50,090 nucleotides of DNA from Paenibacillus tianmuensis (GCF_900100345.1 NZ_FMTT01000048.1:1-50090), one strand, 5' to 3'; counted from the first letter of the stretch, positions 39,985 to 48,637 are shown. Notes: generated by a model not told the origin, from the letters alone. Numbers and translations: made by a program.

Positions 39985-40589
39985 ACTTGCCATAACCCTC
40001 CTTAAACGTCGCTTCGCCCGTTAGTATGCCCGGATGGCCCGGAAGTATGACGCAACGTAAATAGGGATCCTGCTTATCCGTGATAACCAGAATCCCTATG
40101 TTGGTATAGGTTGCTTATTCAATTTTCGAAAAACACACTCCAATCAAGCTGTCGTTAGGGTACGCGAACGAGTAACAGGTCTTATCGGATTCCCGCATGC
40201 CCTTGGTATAGCCTTCATTCGGTGCGCGTACAGTACGGATTTCAGGTAAGCGCGGCGGGGCATGCTTCGCTTCCTTACTTTAATGGACTATCCCCTTTCC
40301 CTTGTTTATTTTTATATCAATTCCAATCCGGCACTGCCAAATTCTTTAAACCAAATCCGGATTGAAAGATATAAACGATACAAACGAGAGAAACTTCGGT
40401 GTGAATCAGGGTGATATCTGTAGGCTTAATCAGGTGAATCATTTATCTTGCTTACTGTTAGGATAGCCTATTATTGAATTATTGTAAATATTCAGAATAG
40501 TTAGTTATTCATTATTAATCCTAATATTTCTCGCGAATTCGTCATTTTTCTTCTTTATTCTTAGAATTTCTACTAGGTGCAATGCTAGA
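39985..40589. other. Long intergenic region with a degraded reading frame
   Basis: About 600 bases. A hairpin ATAGGGAT/ATCCCTAT at about 40060-40099 looks like a decayed terminator. The segment 40115-40283 is given separately. From 40283 to 40589 the sequence turns AT-rich (including AATCCGG/CCGGATT repeats near 40326-40368) and I see no gene in it. Confidence 0.4.
40115..40283 (-). pseudogene. Unidentified protein fragment, C-terminal end only
   Basis: Minus-strand codons read LPEIRTVRAPNEGYTKGMRE then SDKTCYSFAYPNDSLIGVCF and SKIE with a stop (40117-40115). The frame is open for about 54 codons but has no good start; the upstream stop is near 40283. The composition looks like a real protein tail. 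I do not recognise the family. It lies too short for standard gene calling. Confidence 0.3.
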
Positions 40590-40829
40590 TTACAATTGAA
40601 CTTCCTCACTTTGCAATAAAAATGATCGTAAGTTGATCCCATCTTGGACACCCTTCATATAAAGCCACTCCTTCTGAATGGATAGGAGTTGGGTGTTTAG
40701 GTCAATAAGCGAAAGAACGGAACTATTTGTCCCAGATAAAGTTAAGAGATCCTTCTCTAATTTATGCAGTTGCTCTTTCAATACGGTGACCTCATTGATT
40801 TTTTCCGATTGAGCGGATAACTCATCGAA
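40590..40829 (-). pseudogene. C-terminal fragment of a DUF6809-like protein
   Basis: The frame runs from 40829 down to the stop at 40590 and reads FDELSAQSEKINEVTVLKEQ, then a helix LHKLEKDLLTLSG and the tail KEWLYMKGVQDGINLRSFLL. The tail resembles the xxFxYGFRLGxxL end of DUF6809 proteins, which are about 90-110 residues and start with a longer N-terminal part. No start codon other than an internal TTG (40781) is present; an in-frame stop follows at 40830. It ends exactly where the LysR fragment on the other strand begins, so this is a recombination joint. Confidence 0.45.
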
Positions 40830-40830
40830 T

Positions 40831-41133
40831 CAGGAGAAATGGCTTTCCGCCCAAAGCTTTATAAGCTACGGTCTGGAACTGCCGATGATCAGGCGAATAG
40901 CCTGCGCATGTCATTCCGAATGTACAGTTGATTTTGCAAGCGGTTGAGAGCGGCGCGGGATTTGGCATCATTCCGACGTACATTTGGAGCATGCGTTGGA
41001 CGACACGAAGGCGAAGGTCATTTTTGAAGAGCTGAGCGCGGGCAATGAATTTTTCGTGGCGTACAAACTGAAGCAAAAGCATCTATCCCCTATTTACGAA
41101 ATCATGAAACTGCTGCATGAGGTGGATCTATAA
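40831..41133 (+). pseudogene. C-terminal fragment of a LysR-family regulator, frameshifted
   Basis: Three frames together give EKWLSAQSFISYGLELPMIR, then LILQAVESGAGFGIIPTYI, then LEHALDDTKAKVIFEELSAG and LSPIYEIMKLLHEVDL with a stop at 41131. These are the last 100 residues of a LysR substrate-binding domain. The helix-turn-helix half is missing and at least two frameshifts are present. The intact regulator probably controlled the reductase gene that follows. Confidence 0.75.
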
Positions 41134-41165
41134 AAATATTTATGAATATATCATTATTTCATAAT

Positions 41166-41194
41166 TTGTTTTATTCCATTGGCGGCATTATACT
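41166..41194 (+). promoter_or_regulatory. SigA-type promoter of the PRISE reductase gene
   Basis: TTGTTT (41166-41171), a 17-base spacer and TATACT (41189-41194), 57 bases before the start codon. It overlaps palindromic AT-rich sequence (TGAATATATCATTATTTCA) just upstream. Confidence 0.7.
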
Positions 41195-41250
41195 AGCCGC
41201 GTAGCAAACAAATCAAAGTGCCGCAGAGGAAGCAAGGAGGAAATAAAGAT

Positions 41251-42303
41251 ATGTTGAAAAAGAAAGCTTTAGTCGTCGGCGCCACCGGAATTATTGGCAG
41301 CTATATTTTGGATCACTTAAGTTTATTGGACGACTGGGAAGCTATTGGCGTAGCCCGAACGATCCCGGATAAACACCCGGAACGGTATGTCAGCCTGAAT
41401 TTGTTGGATGCTGGCCAGGTCAAGGAAACGTTAGGCCGTATCCGGGGAATTACCCATATTTTTTTCGCCGCTTATCAGGATTTCCCCATCCATTCCAAAG
41501 AGCAGGTTGAAGTAAACACCGGTATGCTCGCTAATGCCGTAAAAGGCGTTGAAGCAACGTCAAGCTCCTTGGAGCGCGTCGTTCTGATGCAGGGAGCCAA
41601 GGTATACGGAGCGCATCTGGGCAAGTTCAAAACGCCCGCGAAGGAAACCGATCCGCGCCATTTGCCGCCTAATTTCTATTACAGCCAGGAAGACTTTCTG
41701 CGGAGCCACCAACAGGGGAAAAGCTGGTCGTGGACCATACTGCGTCCGGACCTCGTTGCCGGGGTTTCGATCGGCAATCCGATGAGCATCGCCATGGTTA
41801 TTGCCGTATATGCCTCCATTTCCAAGGAGTTGGGGCTTCCGCTTCGCTTCCCCGGCAAGGAAGGCGCCTACCGCGCATTGGTTCAGCTTACGGACGCATC
41901 TTTACTTGCGCGTGCTTCGGCGTGGGCTGCCACTCAGGAGCATACGGCATTTGAAGTGTTCAATATAACAAACGGGGATTTGTTCCGCTGGGAAAATCTA
42001 TGGCCTAAAATAGCCGGGTATTTCAATTTGGAAGCAGGTCCGGTCCAACCGATCCCGCTATCGGAGCTAATGCCGCTGCAAAAAGAAACGTGGACGGCGA
42101 TGATCGAGAAATATGGTTTGCTCCCTGTCCCCTATGAAAAAGTCGCGGCCTGGCCTTTCGGTGATTTTATATTCGGAGCCGAATACGATGTGATCACCGA
42201 CACAACGAAAATCAAGCAATTCGGTTTTCATGAAGTTTTGAATACCGAGGAGGAACTATTTACCTTGCTGGACGAATTAAAAAAACAGAGGCTTATTCCC
42301 TAA
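41251..42303 (+). CDS. PRISE-type short-chain dehydrogenase/reductase (progesterone 5-beta-reductase/iridoid synthase-like)
   Basis: 350 residues from ATG 41251 with AAGGAGGAA upstream. Rossmann nucleotide site GATGIIGSYI (10-19). The family's distinct catalytic pair is a Lys in LMQGAKVYGAHLG (K117) and a Tyr in NFYYSQEDFL (141-150). WSWTILRPDLVAGVSIG and the FEVFNITNGD stretch are further PRISE signatures. Such enzymes reduce C=C bonds next to a carbonyl with NADPH in the cytoplasm. The bacterial substrate is unknown; small enones are likely. Annotated elsewhere as NAD-dependent epimerase/dehydratase. Preceded by a dead LysR regulator, and its stop overlaps that of the LacI relic. Confidence 0.82.
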   Translation: MLKKKALVVGATGIIGSYILDHLSLLDDWEAIGVARTIPDKHPERYVSLNLLDAGQVKETLGRIRGITHIFFAAYQDFPIHSKEQVEVNTGMLANAVKGVEATSSSLERVVLMQGAKVYGAHLGKFKTPAKETDPRHLPPNFYYSQEDFLRSHQQGKSWSWTILRPDLVAGVSIGNPMSIAMVIAVYASISKELGLPLRFPGKEGAYRALVQLTDASLLARASAWAATQEHTAFEVFNITNGDLFRWENLWPKIAGYFNLEAGPVQPIPLSELMPLQKETWTAMIEKYGLLPVPYEKVAAWPFGDFIFGAEYDVITDTTKIKQFGFHEVLNTEEELFTLLDELKKQRLIP

Positions 42304-42312
42304 GCCTCTGTT
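42284..42312. terminator. Shared terminator between the reductase gene and the LacI relic
   Basis: AACAGAGGCTTA (42284-42295) pairs perfectly with TAAGCCTCTGTT (42301-42312). On the minus strand the stem is followed by TTTTTT, so it mainly served the LacI gene. Both stop codons lie within it. Confidence 0.8.
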
Positions 42313-42790
42313 ACAGCATTTACAGCCGCGGTCGAGCCCCGCACGACAGTCTCAAGCATCAGCACGGCCCGCTGCTTCGCCGATTTCTTGCCCTTGATCT
42401 CCTGGACGAGCAAATCCATCGCCTGCCGCCTGATCTCCTGGATCGGCTGCCCTTCGTCGTCAGCGACGGGGCGATAATCGTCACCAATATCGTATTGTCG
42501 AAGCCTGCGACCGACAACTGCTGCGGCAGCAGCATTCCCCGCTCCCGTGCCGCCTGTATCGCGCCGATAGCGAGCAGATCGTTGCAGGCGAATATGGCGC
42601 TCGGAGGCGCCTTCATATCAAGCAGCTTACCGGCCGCCGCTTTGCCTTCGTCTACTGTAAAGCCTCCGAGCTTCACCAATTGGTCGTCGGGTTGTATGCC
42701 CGCTGCCAGCATCGCCTGATGGCAGCCGCGAATGCGCTCCCGATTGCTCATCGTTCTGGTGTCCTCGACTAATATAGCGATGCATTCGTT
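42300..42790 (-). pseudogene. C-terminal fragment of a LacI-family regulator, frameshifted
   Basis: Reads KNECIAILVEDTRTMSNRER, IRGCHQAMLAAG, then SAIFACNDLLAIGAIQAARE and QLSVAGFDNTILVTIIAPSL. The frame shifts near 42470 and continues as EGQPIQEIRRQAMDLLVQEI to VVRGSTAAVNAVTEA and TAG 42300. This is the second half of a periplasmic-binding-like sensor domain. The helix-turn-helix and the first half are missing. It fuses upstream to unrelated sequence near 42790. Confidence 0.8.
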
Positions 42791-42985
42791 CTTTAATGTC
42801 CCTTATTTGCCATGTTTCAGGTTCACACATGTCGAACATACTTGGTTCTTCTAAAAGCTTTTGGGGTGCTCTCCAGTCGCCAGTACCCTCATGAAAAAGG
42901 AACATTTTCTTAGAAATAGCTTCAAAGACTAGCGGCTCAATAAAAGACTTGAATTTGTCAGCGGAGTTGTATAAGAATCCAGTTA
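42791..42985 (-). pseudogene. Unidentified gene fragment
   Basis: One frame on the minus strand reads NSADKFKSFIEPLVFEAISK, then KMFLFHEGTGDWRAPQKLLE and EPSMFDMCEPETWQIRDIKE. The composition is protein-like but I do not recognise it. It has no start near 42985 with a ribosome site, and its frame runs into the LacI relic. Confidence 0.35.
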
Positions 42986-43008
42986 TCTACACTTTTTGAA
43001 TAAGAGGT

Positions 43009-43353
43009 GTGGGCAATGGAAATAACGAGATTTTAAAAAGCATAGGCACACGGATTCGTGATTGCGCAAAGAAAGAGGAATGTCCCAAGAATCGCTTGGA
43101 GAAAAAGGTGGATTCCATTATTCCTATATAGTCAGATTGAAAGAGGGGAGAAGAATGTCACCATATTGAATCTGGTCAACATTGCAGCGGCGCTGGAGGT
43201 TAGCGTGGCGCAGCTTTTTTCGATGAAGAGGAGAAGTACACGGATTCCGAATCGGATCTGGTCGAAATCGTTAGAACGCTAAGGAAAAAGAAGTGGCAGC
43301 AAGTGTGTATGGCTCGTAATGTAGTGAGGGAAATGTTTAAAGAGCAGGAATGA
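43009..43353 (+). pseudogene. XRE-family regulator with several frameshifts
   Basis: Start near GTG 43009 (AAGAGG upstream). Frames in turn read GNNEILKSIGTRIRD, LRKERGMSQESLGEKGGFHY, then IERGEKNVTILNLVNIAAAL and EVSVAQLF, then DEEEKYTDSESDLVEIVRTL up to FKEQE and TGA 43351. All parts of a small SinR/PlcR-like DNA-binding protein of about 113 residues are present, broken by about three single-base shifts. It lies just upstream of the BmrC-like gene, so an old regulator of that exporter is possible. Confidence 0.8.
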
Positions 43354-43385
43354 GTAGAGAAAATTTATAATAAACCTTACTGCAA

Positions 43386-43432
43386 AATAGCTTAGTCCAG
43401 CCGCAGAGCGGAAACAGGGCTAGGCTTATTTT
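43386..43432 (+). terminator. Possible terminator after the XRE relic
   Basis: AATAGCTTAGTCC (43386-43398) pairs with GGGCTAGGCTTATT (43417-43430) with wobble pairs and one bulge, followed by TTTT overlap. Weak stem but well placed 33 bases past the relic stop. Confidence 0.4.
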
Positions 43433-43614
43433 GGATTGCCTCTATTCCTGTGAAGTTTGCCGCAAGAAAATTAGTTTCATAAAAAATTCCCGGTGGCAAG
43501 ACACTCGTAATATGGTATGGTATGAGAATAAAAAGCGAATGTATGTTTCCTATAAAAAAGAAGTCGAATGATGCTTCCTGGCAATTTCAATTCAAAAGAA
43601 AGAGGTGGATTCCT

Positions 43615-45366
43615 TTGTCGTTTGTCGGGCGTCTTGCCTGGTTTTTTCGCGACCGCTGGGGACGATATGCGCTGGCTGTCGTGCTGATGACTGCGGTTAG
43701 CGTGCTGAATATTTTGCCGCCGCGGATGATCGGGAGCGTCATTGACCACATCCGTACCGGTTCCCTGACCGCCGAAGGACTGCGGCAGAGCGTGCTGCTG
43801 CTCATCGGTCTGGCTGTGCTGCTATATATCATGGTCTACGTATGGATTACGACGCTGTTCGGCAATTCGCTGCTGCTGGAAAAGCTGCTTCGCAGCCGGT
43901 TAACCGCTCATTTGACCCGGATGTCGCCGTCGTTTTTCCAGCGTAACACTACCGGGGAACTGATGGCTCTAGCGACCAACGACGTGCCTGCGATCGGCCA
44001 GACGGCCGGTTACGGCGTCATGACGCTTGTGAATACGATTGTCGGCACGACAGTCGTGCTCGTGACGATGATTTCGTTCATCAGCTGGAAGCTGATGCTG
44101 GCGGCGCTACTGCCGCTGCCGCTGCTCACGGTGCTGATCAGCATCTTCGGCAAGCAGACGCGAAAGCGGTTCATTGCCGCGCAGACGGCGTTCGGACGGA
44201 TGAACGACCAGGCGCTGGAGTCGATTTCCGGCATGCGCGTGATCCGCTCGTATGTGCAGGAGGAGCACGATCTGGCTGCGTTTGATCGGATTACCCGGGA
44301 CGTGATGGATAAGAACATCCGCGTGGCCGCCATCAATGCTTTGTTCCATCCCGCCATCTCGCTGATCGTCGGCTTGAGCTACGTTATCGGCATCGGGTAC
44401 GGGGCGTATCTGGTGTTCCACAATGACATTACGCTCGGGCAGCTCATATCGTTCAACATTTACCTCGGCATGCTAATCTGGCCGATGATTGCCTTCGGCG
44501 AGTTCATCAATGTGCTGCAGCGTGGGACGGCTTCCGTCGACCGCTTGACGCGCAGCTTCGAGCAGCAACCCGACGTGCAAAATCCCGCCCATCCGATAGA
44601 GGTCGGCCGTCCGGAATCGATCGAGCTGCGCGACCTTACGTTCCGCTACCCGGGAGCGGCTCAGGATAGTTTGACCGGCGTTTCCTTACGGCTGGAGCGC
44701 GGGCAGACGCTCGGCATCGTAGGGCGGACCGGCAGCGGCAAAAGCACCCTGCTGAAGCAACTGCTGCGCTTCTACCCGGCTCCTGCCGGCAGCGTGCGCC
44801 TCTCGGATGTGCCGATCGAGGATCTGGCGATTGAGCGCGTGCGCGGCTGGATCGGTTACGTGTCGCAGGAGCATCTGCTGTTGTCCAAGTCCGTGCGCGA
44901 TAACATTGCGCTGGGGCGCCCAGACGCTTCGCCGGAGGAGATCGGGCGGGCCATTGAGATGGCTTCGTTTACGCAGGATGTGGAGCAGTTGCCCGAAGGG
45001 CTGCAAACGATTGTAGGCGAGAACGGCGTCATGCTGTCCGGCGGGCAAAAGCAGCGGGTAAGCATTGCGCGCGCTTTGCTGACCGACCCGGAAATTCTCA
45101 TTCTCGACGATTCGCTGTCCGCCGTGGATGCCCGCACCGAAAGCGCCATTCTCGGGCACATCCGTGCGGAACGTGCCGGGAAGACGACGCTGATCGCCAC
45201 ACACCGGCTATCCGCCGTCATGCATGCCGACTGGATCGTCGTGCTGGAAGATGAGCGCATCGCGGAGGAAGGCACGCACGAGCAGCTGCTGCTGCGCGGC
45301 GGCTGGTACAAGGAGCAGTTCGAGCGTCAGCAGCTTGAAGCAAGCTTGCTGGATGCTTCATCATAG
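43615..45366 (+). CDS. bmrC: BmrC-like multidrug ABC exporter subunit (degenerate ATP site)
   Basis: 583 residues from TTG 43615 (MSFVGRLAWFFRDRW), with AAAGAGGTGG 6 bases upstream; the ATG at 43522 would add 31 residues not seen in relatives. Six membrane helices occupy about 1-310, then the ATPase domain: Walker A GRTGSGKST, Q-loop GYVSQEHL, signature LSGGQKQRVSIARAL, Walker B ILILDDSLSAVDA, H-loop THR. The catalytic Glu after Walker B is Asp, as in Bacillus BmrC, whereas the partner gene keeps Glu. Hence one of the two ATP sites should be slow or inactive. It pairs with the next gene to expel drugs. Confidence 0.9.
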   Translation: MSFVGRLAWFFRDRWGRYALAVVLMTAVSVLNILPPRMIGSVIDHIRTGSLTAEGLRQSVLLLIGLAVLLYIMVYVWITTLFGNSLLLEKLLRSRLTAHLTRMSPSFFQRNTTGELMALATNDVPAIGQTAGYGVMTLVNTIVGTTVVLVTMISFISWKLMLAALLPLPLLTVLISIFGKQTRKRFIAAQTAFGRMNDQALESISGMRVIRSYVQEEHDLAAFDRITRDVMDKNIRVAAINALFHPAISLIVGLSYVIGIGYGAYLVFHNDITLGQLISFNIYLGMLIWPMIAFGEFINVLQRGTASVDRLTRSFEQQPDVQNPAHPIEVGRPESIELRDLTFRYPGAAQDSLTGVSLRLERGQTLGIVGRTGSGKSTLLKQLLRFYPAPAGSVRLSDVPIEDLAIERVRGWIGYVSQEHLLLSKSVRDNIALGRPDASPEEIGRAIEMASFTQDVEQLPEGLQTIVGENGVMLSGGQKQRVSIARALLTDPEILILDDSLSAVDARTESAILGHIRAERAGKTTLIATHRLSAVMHADWIVVLEDERIAEEGTHEQLLLRGGWYKEQFERQQLEASLLDASS

Positions 45367-45396
45367 GGCCGCGATTCCAGGCCAATCGGGAAGGAC

Positions 45397-47520
45397 GTGA
45401 GTCATATCGCCATAGAAACGAACGAATCATCAGGCAAACCCATTTTGCGCAGGCTCCTCGGCTACGCGCTGCTGTTTAAATACCGCGTCGCGGCGGCGCT
45501 GTTGGTGCTATGCTGTGCGGTCGGCGCGGAGCTGGCCGGACCGCTTATCGCCAAAACGATCATCGACCGTCACATCGGCGCCATCGGGCTGCCGTGGGTT
45601 GAAGTCGCCCCCGGTCTTAATCTGCCGAAGGATGGGGTAAAGCAGGTGCACGTAGACGGGGAATTCTACATTCGTCAGGATTGGAAGGAGGAGGCGGAAC
45701 GCCGCGGCGTCGTCTTTAACCGGTCCGTGATGAAGGACGTGCGGATTTTGCAGCTGGAGGGCGGCTTGTACTTGGTGCGCCAACCGATTGCATTGGAAGG
45801 GCAATGGTCGCTCGTCGGCCCGGCGAAGGACGGGGAAGCGGCCGAGGTGAAGCGCACGGTGCCCGGAGGCGGCAGTGAGGTGTACCCGGCGCGCAAGCTG
45901 TCTGCGGCGGAGACGGCACAGTTTTACAGGCATGACGTCGGTCCGGTCGCTCGCTGGCTGGGGCTGTTCGTCGGTCTGCTTGCACTTGGAAGCATTCTTC
46001 ATTACGTGCAGGGCATAACACTACAGACGACGGCGCTGCGCATCATCCAGCGGATGCGGATGGATCTGATGCGCCACATTCAGCGGATGCCGATTCGCTA
46101 TTTCGATAATACGCCGATCGGGCAGGTCGTATCGCGGATTGCGAACGATACGGAAGCGATCCGCGATCTGTTCATGAGCTTTATGGCGACATTCGTGGTA
46201 AGCACGATCAACATCGTGGGCATCTATATCGTTTTATTTTTGCTTGATGTCAAGCTGGCGCTCGTCACGCTGCTGCTGCTTCCGTTGTTTGCCGTTGTCA
46301 TGTTCATTCATTTGAAATATTCGCAAAAGTACGTCGCCATCATGCGGGCCCGGCTGAGCGATATGAACGCGATGATCAGCGAATCGATCGCGGTCATGCC
46401 GATTCTGCAAGCGTTCCGGCAGGAAAAGAACCGCCTGCGGGAGTTCGATGCGCTCAACGAGGACCGCTACCGGAACCATATCAAGCAGAACCGCGTATTT
46501 TCGCTGTCCTCGCGTAATTTTACGGGACTTATCGGGGCCTTTTTTACTGCCGGTGCCATCTGGTATTTCGGAGGCCAATCGCTTCAGACCTCGATCTCGT
46601 TCGGTGTGTTCTACGCGTTTATCGATTATACGGGGCGGATTTTCCAGCCGATCATCGGCATATTCGACCAAATGCTCAATGCGCAGCGGGCCGTCGTGTC
46701 TGCGGAGAAAGTGTTTCACCTGCTGGACATCGACGGCACCGAAGTAGCTTCGTCGGATGAAGTGCTGCGGCCGGAAGGCCATGTTGTCTTCGACAATGTC
46801 ACTTTTGCTTACAAAACCGGAGAGCCTGTCCTCCGCGGCATTTCGTTCGAGGCGCGAAAAGGCGAGACCATAGCGCTTGTCGGGCATACCGGCTCGGGCA
46901 AAAGCTCGATCATGAACCTGCTGCTCGGCTTCTACGAGCCGACGGAAGGGGAAATCCGCGTCGACGGAGCGGAAATCCGTACGCTCTCGAAGCAGGCGCT
47001 GCGCAAGCATATGGGTATCGTGCTGCAAGACCCGTTCTTGTTCGCAGGCGACATCAAGTTCAATGTGAGCCTGTACAATCAACGGATAGGACCGGAGCAG
47101 GTTCGCCAGGCGCTTAAGGATGTCGGTGCGGCTTCCTTCGTCGAGCAACTGCCCGGCGGCGTAGACGAGCCGGTGGTCGAGCGGGGCAGCACGCTGTCCG
47201 CCGGACAGCGGCAGCTTATCTCCTTTGCGCGGGCGCTCGCCTTCGATCCGGCCATTCTCATTCTCGATGAAGCGACGGCTAGCATCGACAGCGAGACGGA
47301 GGGACTGATTCAAGAGGCGCTGCGGGTCGTCAGCGAAGGCCGGACGACGTTCGTGATCGCCCACCGGCTGTCCACGATCCGCGAAGCGGATCAAATTCTC
47401 GTGCTCCATCGCGGCGAGATCGTCGAGAGAGGCAATCACGAGCAATTGATGCAGCTGCAAGGTCGGTACTACCGCATGTACCAGCTCCAATCGGGCAGTG
47501 CGGCTCAGACGATAGCTTGA
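45397..47520 (+). CDS. bmrD: BmrD-like multidrug ABC exporter subunit (catalytic)
   Basis: 707 residues from GTG 45397 with GGAAGG 3-4 bases upstream, 30 bases after bmrC. The six-helix membrane domain is interrupted after helix 1 by a large polar insert (about 50-175, including VHVDGEFYIRQDW and VYPARKLSAAETAQFY). Bacillus BmrD has the same extracellular domain. The ATPase domain carries GHTGSGKSS, Q-loop VLQDPFLF, signature STLSAGQRQLISFARAL, Walker B ILILDEATASID with an intact catalytic Glu, and AHR. Ends about 15 bases before a terminator. Confidence 0.92.
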   Translation: MSHIAIETNESSGKPILRRLLGYALLFKYRVAAALLVLCCAVGAELAGPLIAKTIIDRHIGAIGLPWVEVAPGLNLPKDGVKQVHVDGEFYIRQDWKEEAERRGVVFNRSVMKDVRILQLEGGLYLVRQPIALEGQWSLVGPAKDGEAAEVKRTVPGGGSEVYPARKLSAAETAQFYRHDVGPVARWLGLFVGLLALGSILHYVQGITLQTTALRIIQRMRMDLMRHIQRMPIRYFDNTPIGQVVSRIANDTEAIRDLFMSFMATFVVSTINIVGIYIVLFLLDVKLALVTLLLLPLFAVVMFIHLKYSQKYVAIMRARLSDMNAMISESIAVMPILQAFRQEKNRLREFDALNEDRYRNHIKQNRVFSLSSRNFTGLIGAFFTAGAIWYFGGQSLQTSISFGVFYAFIDYTGRIFQPIIGIFDQMLNAQRAVVSAEKVFHLLDIDGTEVASSDEVLRPEGHVVFDNVTFAYKTGEPVLRGISFEARKGETIALVGHTGSGKSSIMNLLLGFYEPTEGEIRVDGAEIRTLSKQALRKHMGIVLQDPFLFAGDIKFNVSLYNQRIGPEQVRQALKDVGAASFVEQLPGGVDEPVVERGSTLSAGQRQLISFARALAFDPAILILDEATASIDSETEGLIQEALRVVSEGRTTFVIAHRLSTIREADQILVLHRGEIVERGNHEQLMQLQGRYYRMYQLQSGSAAQTIA

Positions 47521-47534
47521 TGGGCAACCGCAAC

Positions 47535-47579
47535 AAGGGGATTCGATTGCGCTACAAGCTGCGCTTTGAATCCTTTTTT
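47535..47579 (+). terminator. Terminator of the bmrCD-like operon
   Basis: GGATTC (47539-47544) pairs with GAATCC (47568-47573), extended by AAGG/TTTT and an inner GCGC arm, followed by TTTTTTGC. Confidence 0.8.
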
Positions 47580-47745
47580 GCTTTTTTCAGACATGTAATC
47601 CAAATGATATGTGGGTGTATATAATTGCAGGTCATTTGTTACCCGCCATCTGTCCAAACAATCTTTCCACTACCGAATACACTAAATCATGGGTAATCGG
47701 GAGGGATCAGGCCGATACTCAATACTATTTAAGGAGTGTTGACTA

Positions 47746-47838
47746 ATGAGCAGCGTTAGAGGGTTTACTTCCACAGGTGTTATTTTGGTTCTTTTCATTC
47801 TGCTTGTTATCGTCGCTTGCAGTATCTGTTTTATTTAA
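47746..47838 (+). CDS. YjcZ-like sporulation microprotein, 30 residues
   Basis: Reads MSSVRGFTSTGVILVLFILL then VIVACSICFI and TAA. AAGGAG lies 9 bases before the ATG. A short polar head and one membrane helix with the VLFILLVIV core are the pattern of YjcZ-family sporulation proteins, which usually have Gly/Tyr-rich heads and are 27-40 residues. It is followed by a terminator at 47860-47884. Too short for common gene finders. Confidence 0.75.
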   Translation: MSSVRGFTSTGVILVLFILLVIVACSICFI

Positions 47839-47859
47839 TTTAAGCGAACCAATGCAGAA

Positions 47860-47884
47860 GGGCCGCCGACAGGCGGCTCCTTTT
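47860..47884 (+). terminator. Terminator of the YjcZ-like gene
   Basis: GGGCCGCC (47860-47867) pairs with GGCGGCTCC (47872-47880), followed by TTTT. Confidence 0.7.
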
Positions 47885-47971
47885 GTATGTTCGGCTACTT
47901 CGTAAAAAGAGCGATCAATCCCTTGGTTTTAATTTATGCTAACTTAAAAGCACGAATTCCTGTCCCCTTGC

Positions 47972-48637
47972 TTACTCCGCCGCTTCCTCTTCATCCCGGC
48001 TCTGAATCACGAGCAGCAGGCCGTCCCGGATGCGGATGTGTCCGGCTTCGCCAAGCAGTACGTTGCTGATGCCGAGCGATTGCCCGATCGTCAGCGTCGC
48101 CTCATTCAGCGGATACTGGAACCCTTCGAGCGTAATTCCCGTGACCTCGATGCTGAGCGGGAGCAGCGACACATGGGTGAACCGGCTCCGGCTGACCGTT
48201 AGCGGCTCGCTGCTGTCCATCAGCATCAGCTCGTTGCAGGCGTCGGCGATACGGCAGCGGATGCCCGCGGCCAAAGCCTTGCGCAGCAGATGGACGTTCG
48301 CGAGCGAATGGTCCCATCGGGTACCAAGCACGCCCAGCAGCACGATTTCCTCGGCGTTTTGTTCGAACGCCCAAGTGAAGGCCATCTCCGTGTCGGTCAA
48401 GTCTTTCCACACCGGATCGCAGGCGACGAACTCGCGGCTGCCCCGGCGTATTTCCTCAAGCTCCACCGAGCTGACGGAGTCGAAATCCCCGAGGGCCATA
48501 TCCGGCCGGTATCCGTGCCGCACCAGAAAGAGCGCCCCGCGGTCCGCCCCGACCAGCACATCGCCTGTGCGGATTTCCCGCAAAGCCCAGCCCCCTAGCC
48601 GGCCCCCCGAGAAAATAAGAACCCGTTTTCGTTCCAT
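47972..48637 (-). CDS. thiN: Thiamine pyrophosphokinase
   Basis: 221 residues from ATG 48637 (MERKRVLIFSGG), with AGGAGG about 10 bases upstream. It converts thiamine and ATP to thiamine pyrophosphate. Landmarks: VLVGADRGALFLVRHGYRPD (about 27-46) with the metal Asp, MALGDFDSVSS (about 47-57), DLTDTEMAFTWAFE (about 79-92) with the paired acidic residues, and LGVLGTRWDHSLANVHLL (about 101-118, ATP site). A C-terminal thiamine-binding beta domain follows. Usual length for the family is 210-220. In Bacillus thiN sits near rpe; here it stands alone. Confidence 0.92.
   Translation of the reverse strand: MERKRVLIFSGGRLGGWALREIRTGDVLVGADRGALFLVRHGYRPDMALGDFDSVSSVELEEIRRGSREFVACDPVWKDLTDTEMAFTWAFEQNAEEIVLLGVLGTRWDHSLANVHLLRKALAAGIRCRIADACNELMLMDSSEPLTVSRSRFTHVSLLPLSIEVTGITLEGFQYPLNEATLTIGQSLGISNVLLGEAGHIRIRDGLLLVIQSRDEEEAAE

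Noticed and set aside
46234..47490. 418-codon open frame on the minus strand under the BmrD-like gene
   Set aside because: Shadow of a strongly conserved ABC exporter; no ribosome site or domain.
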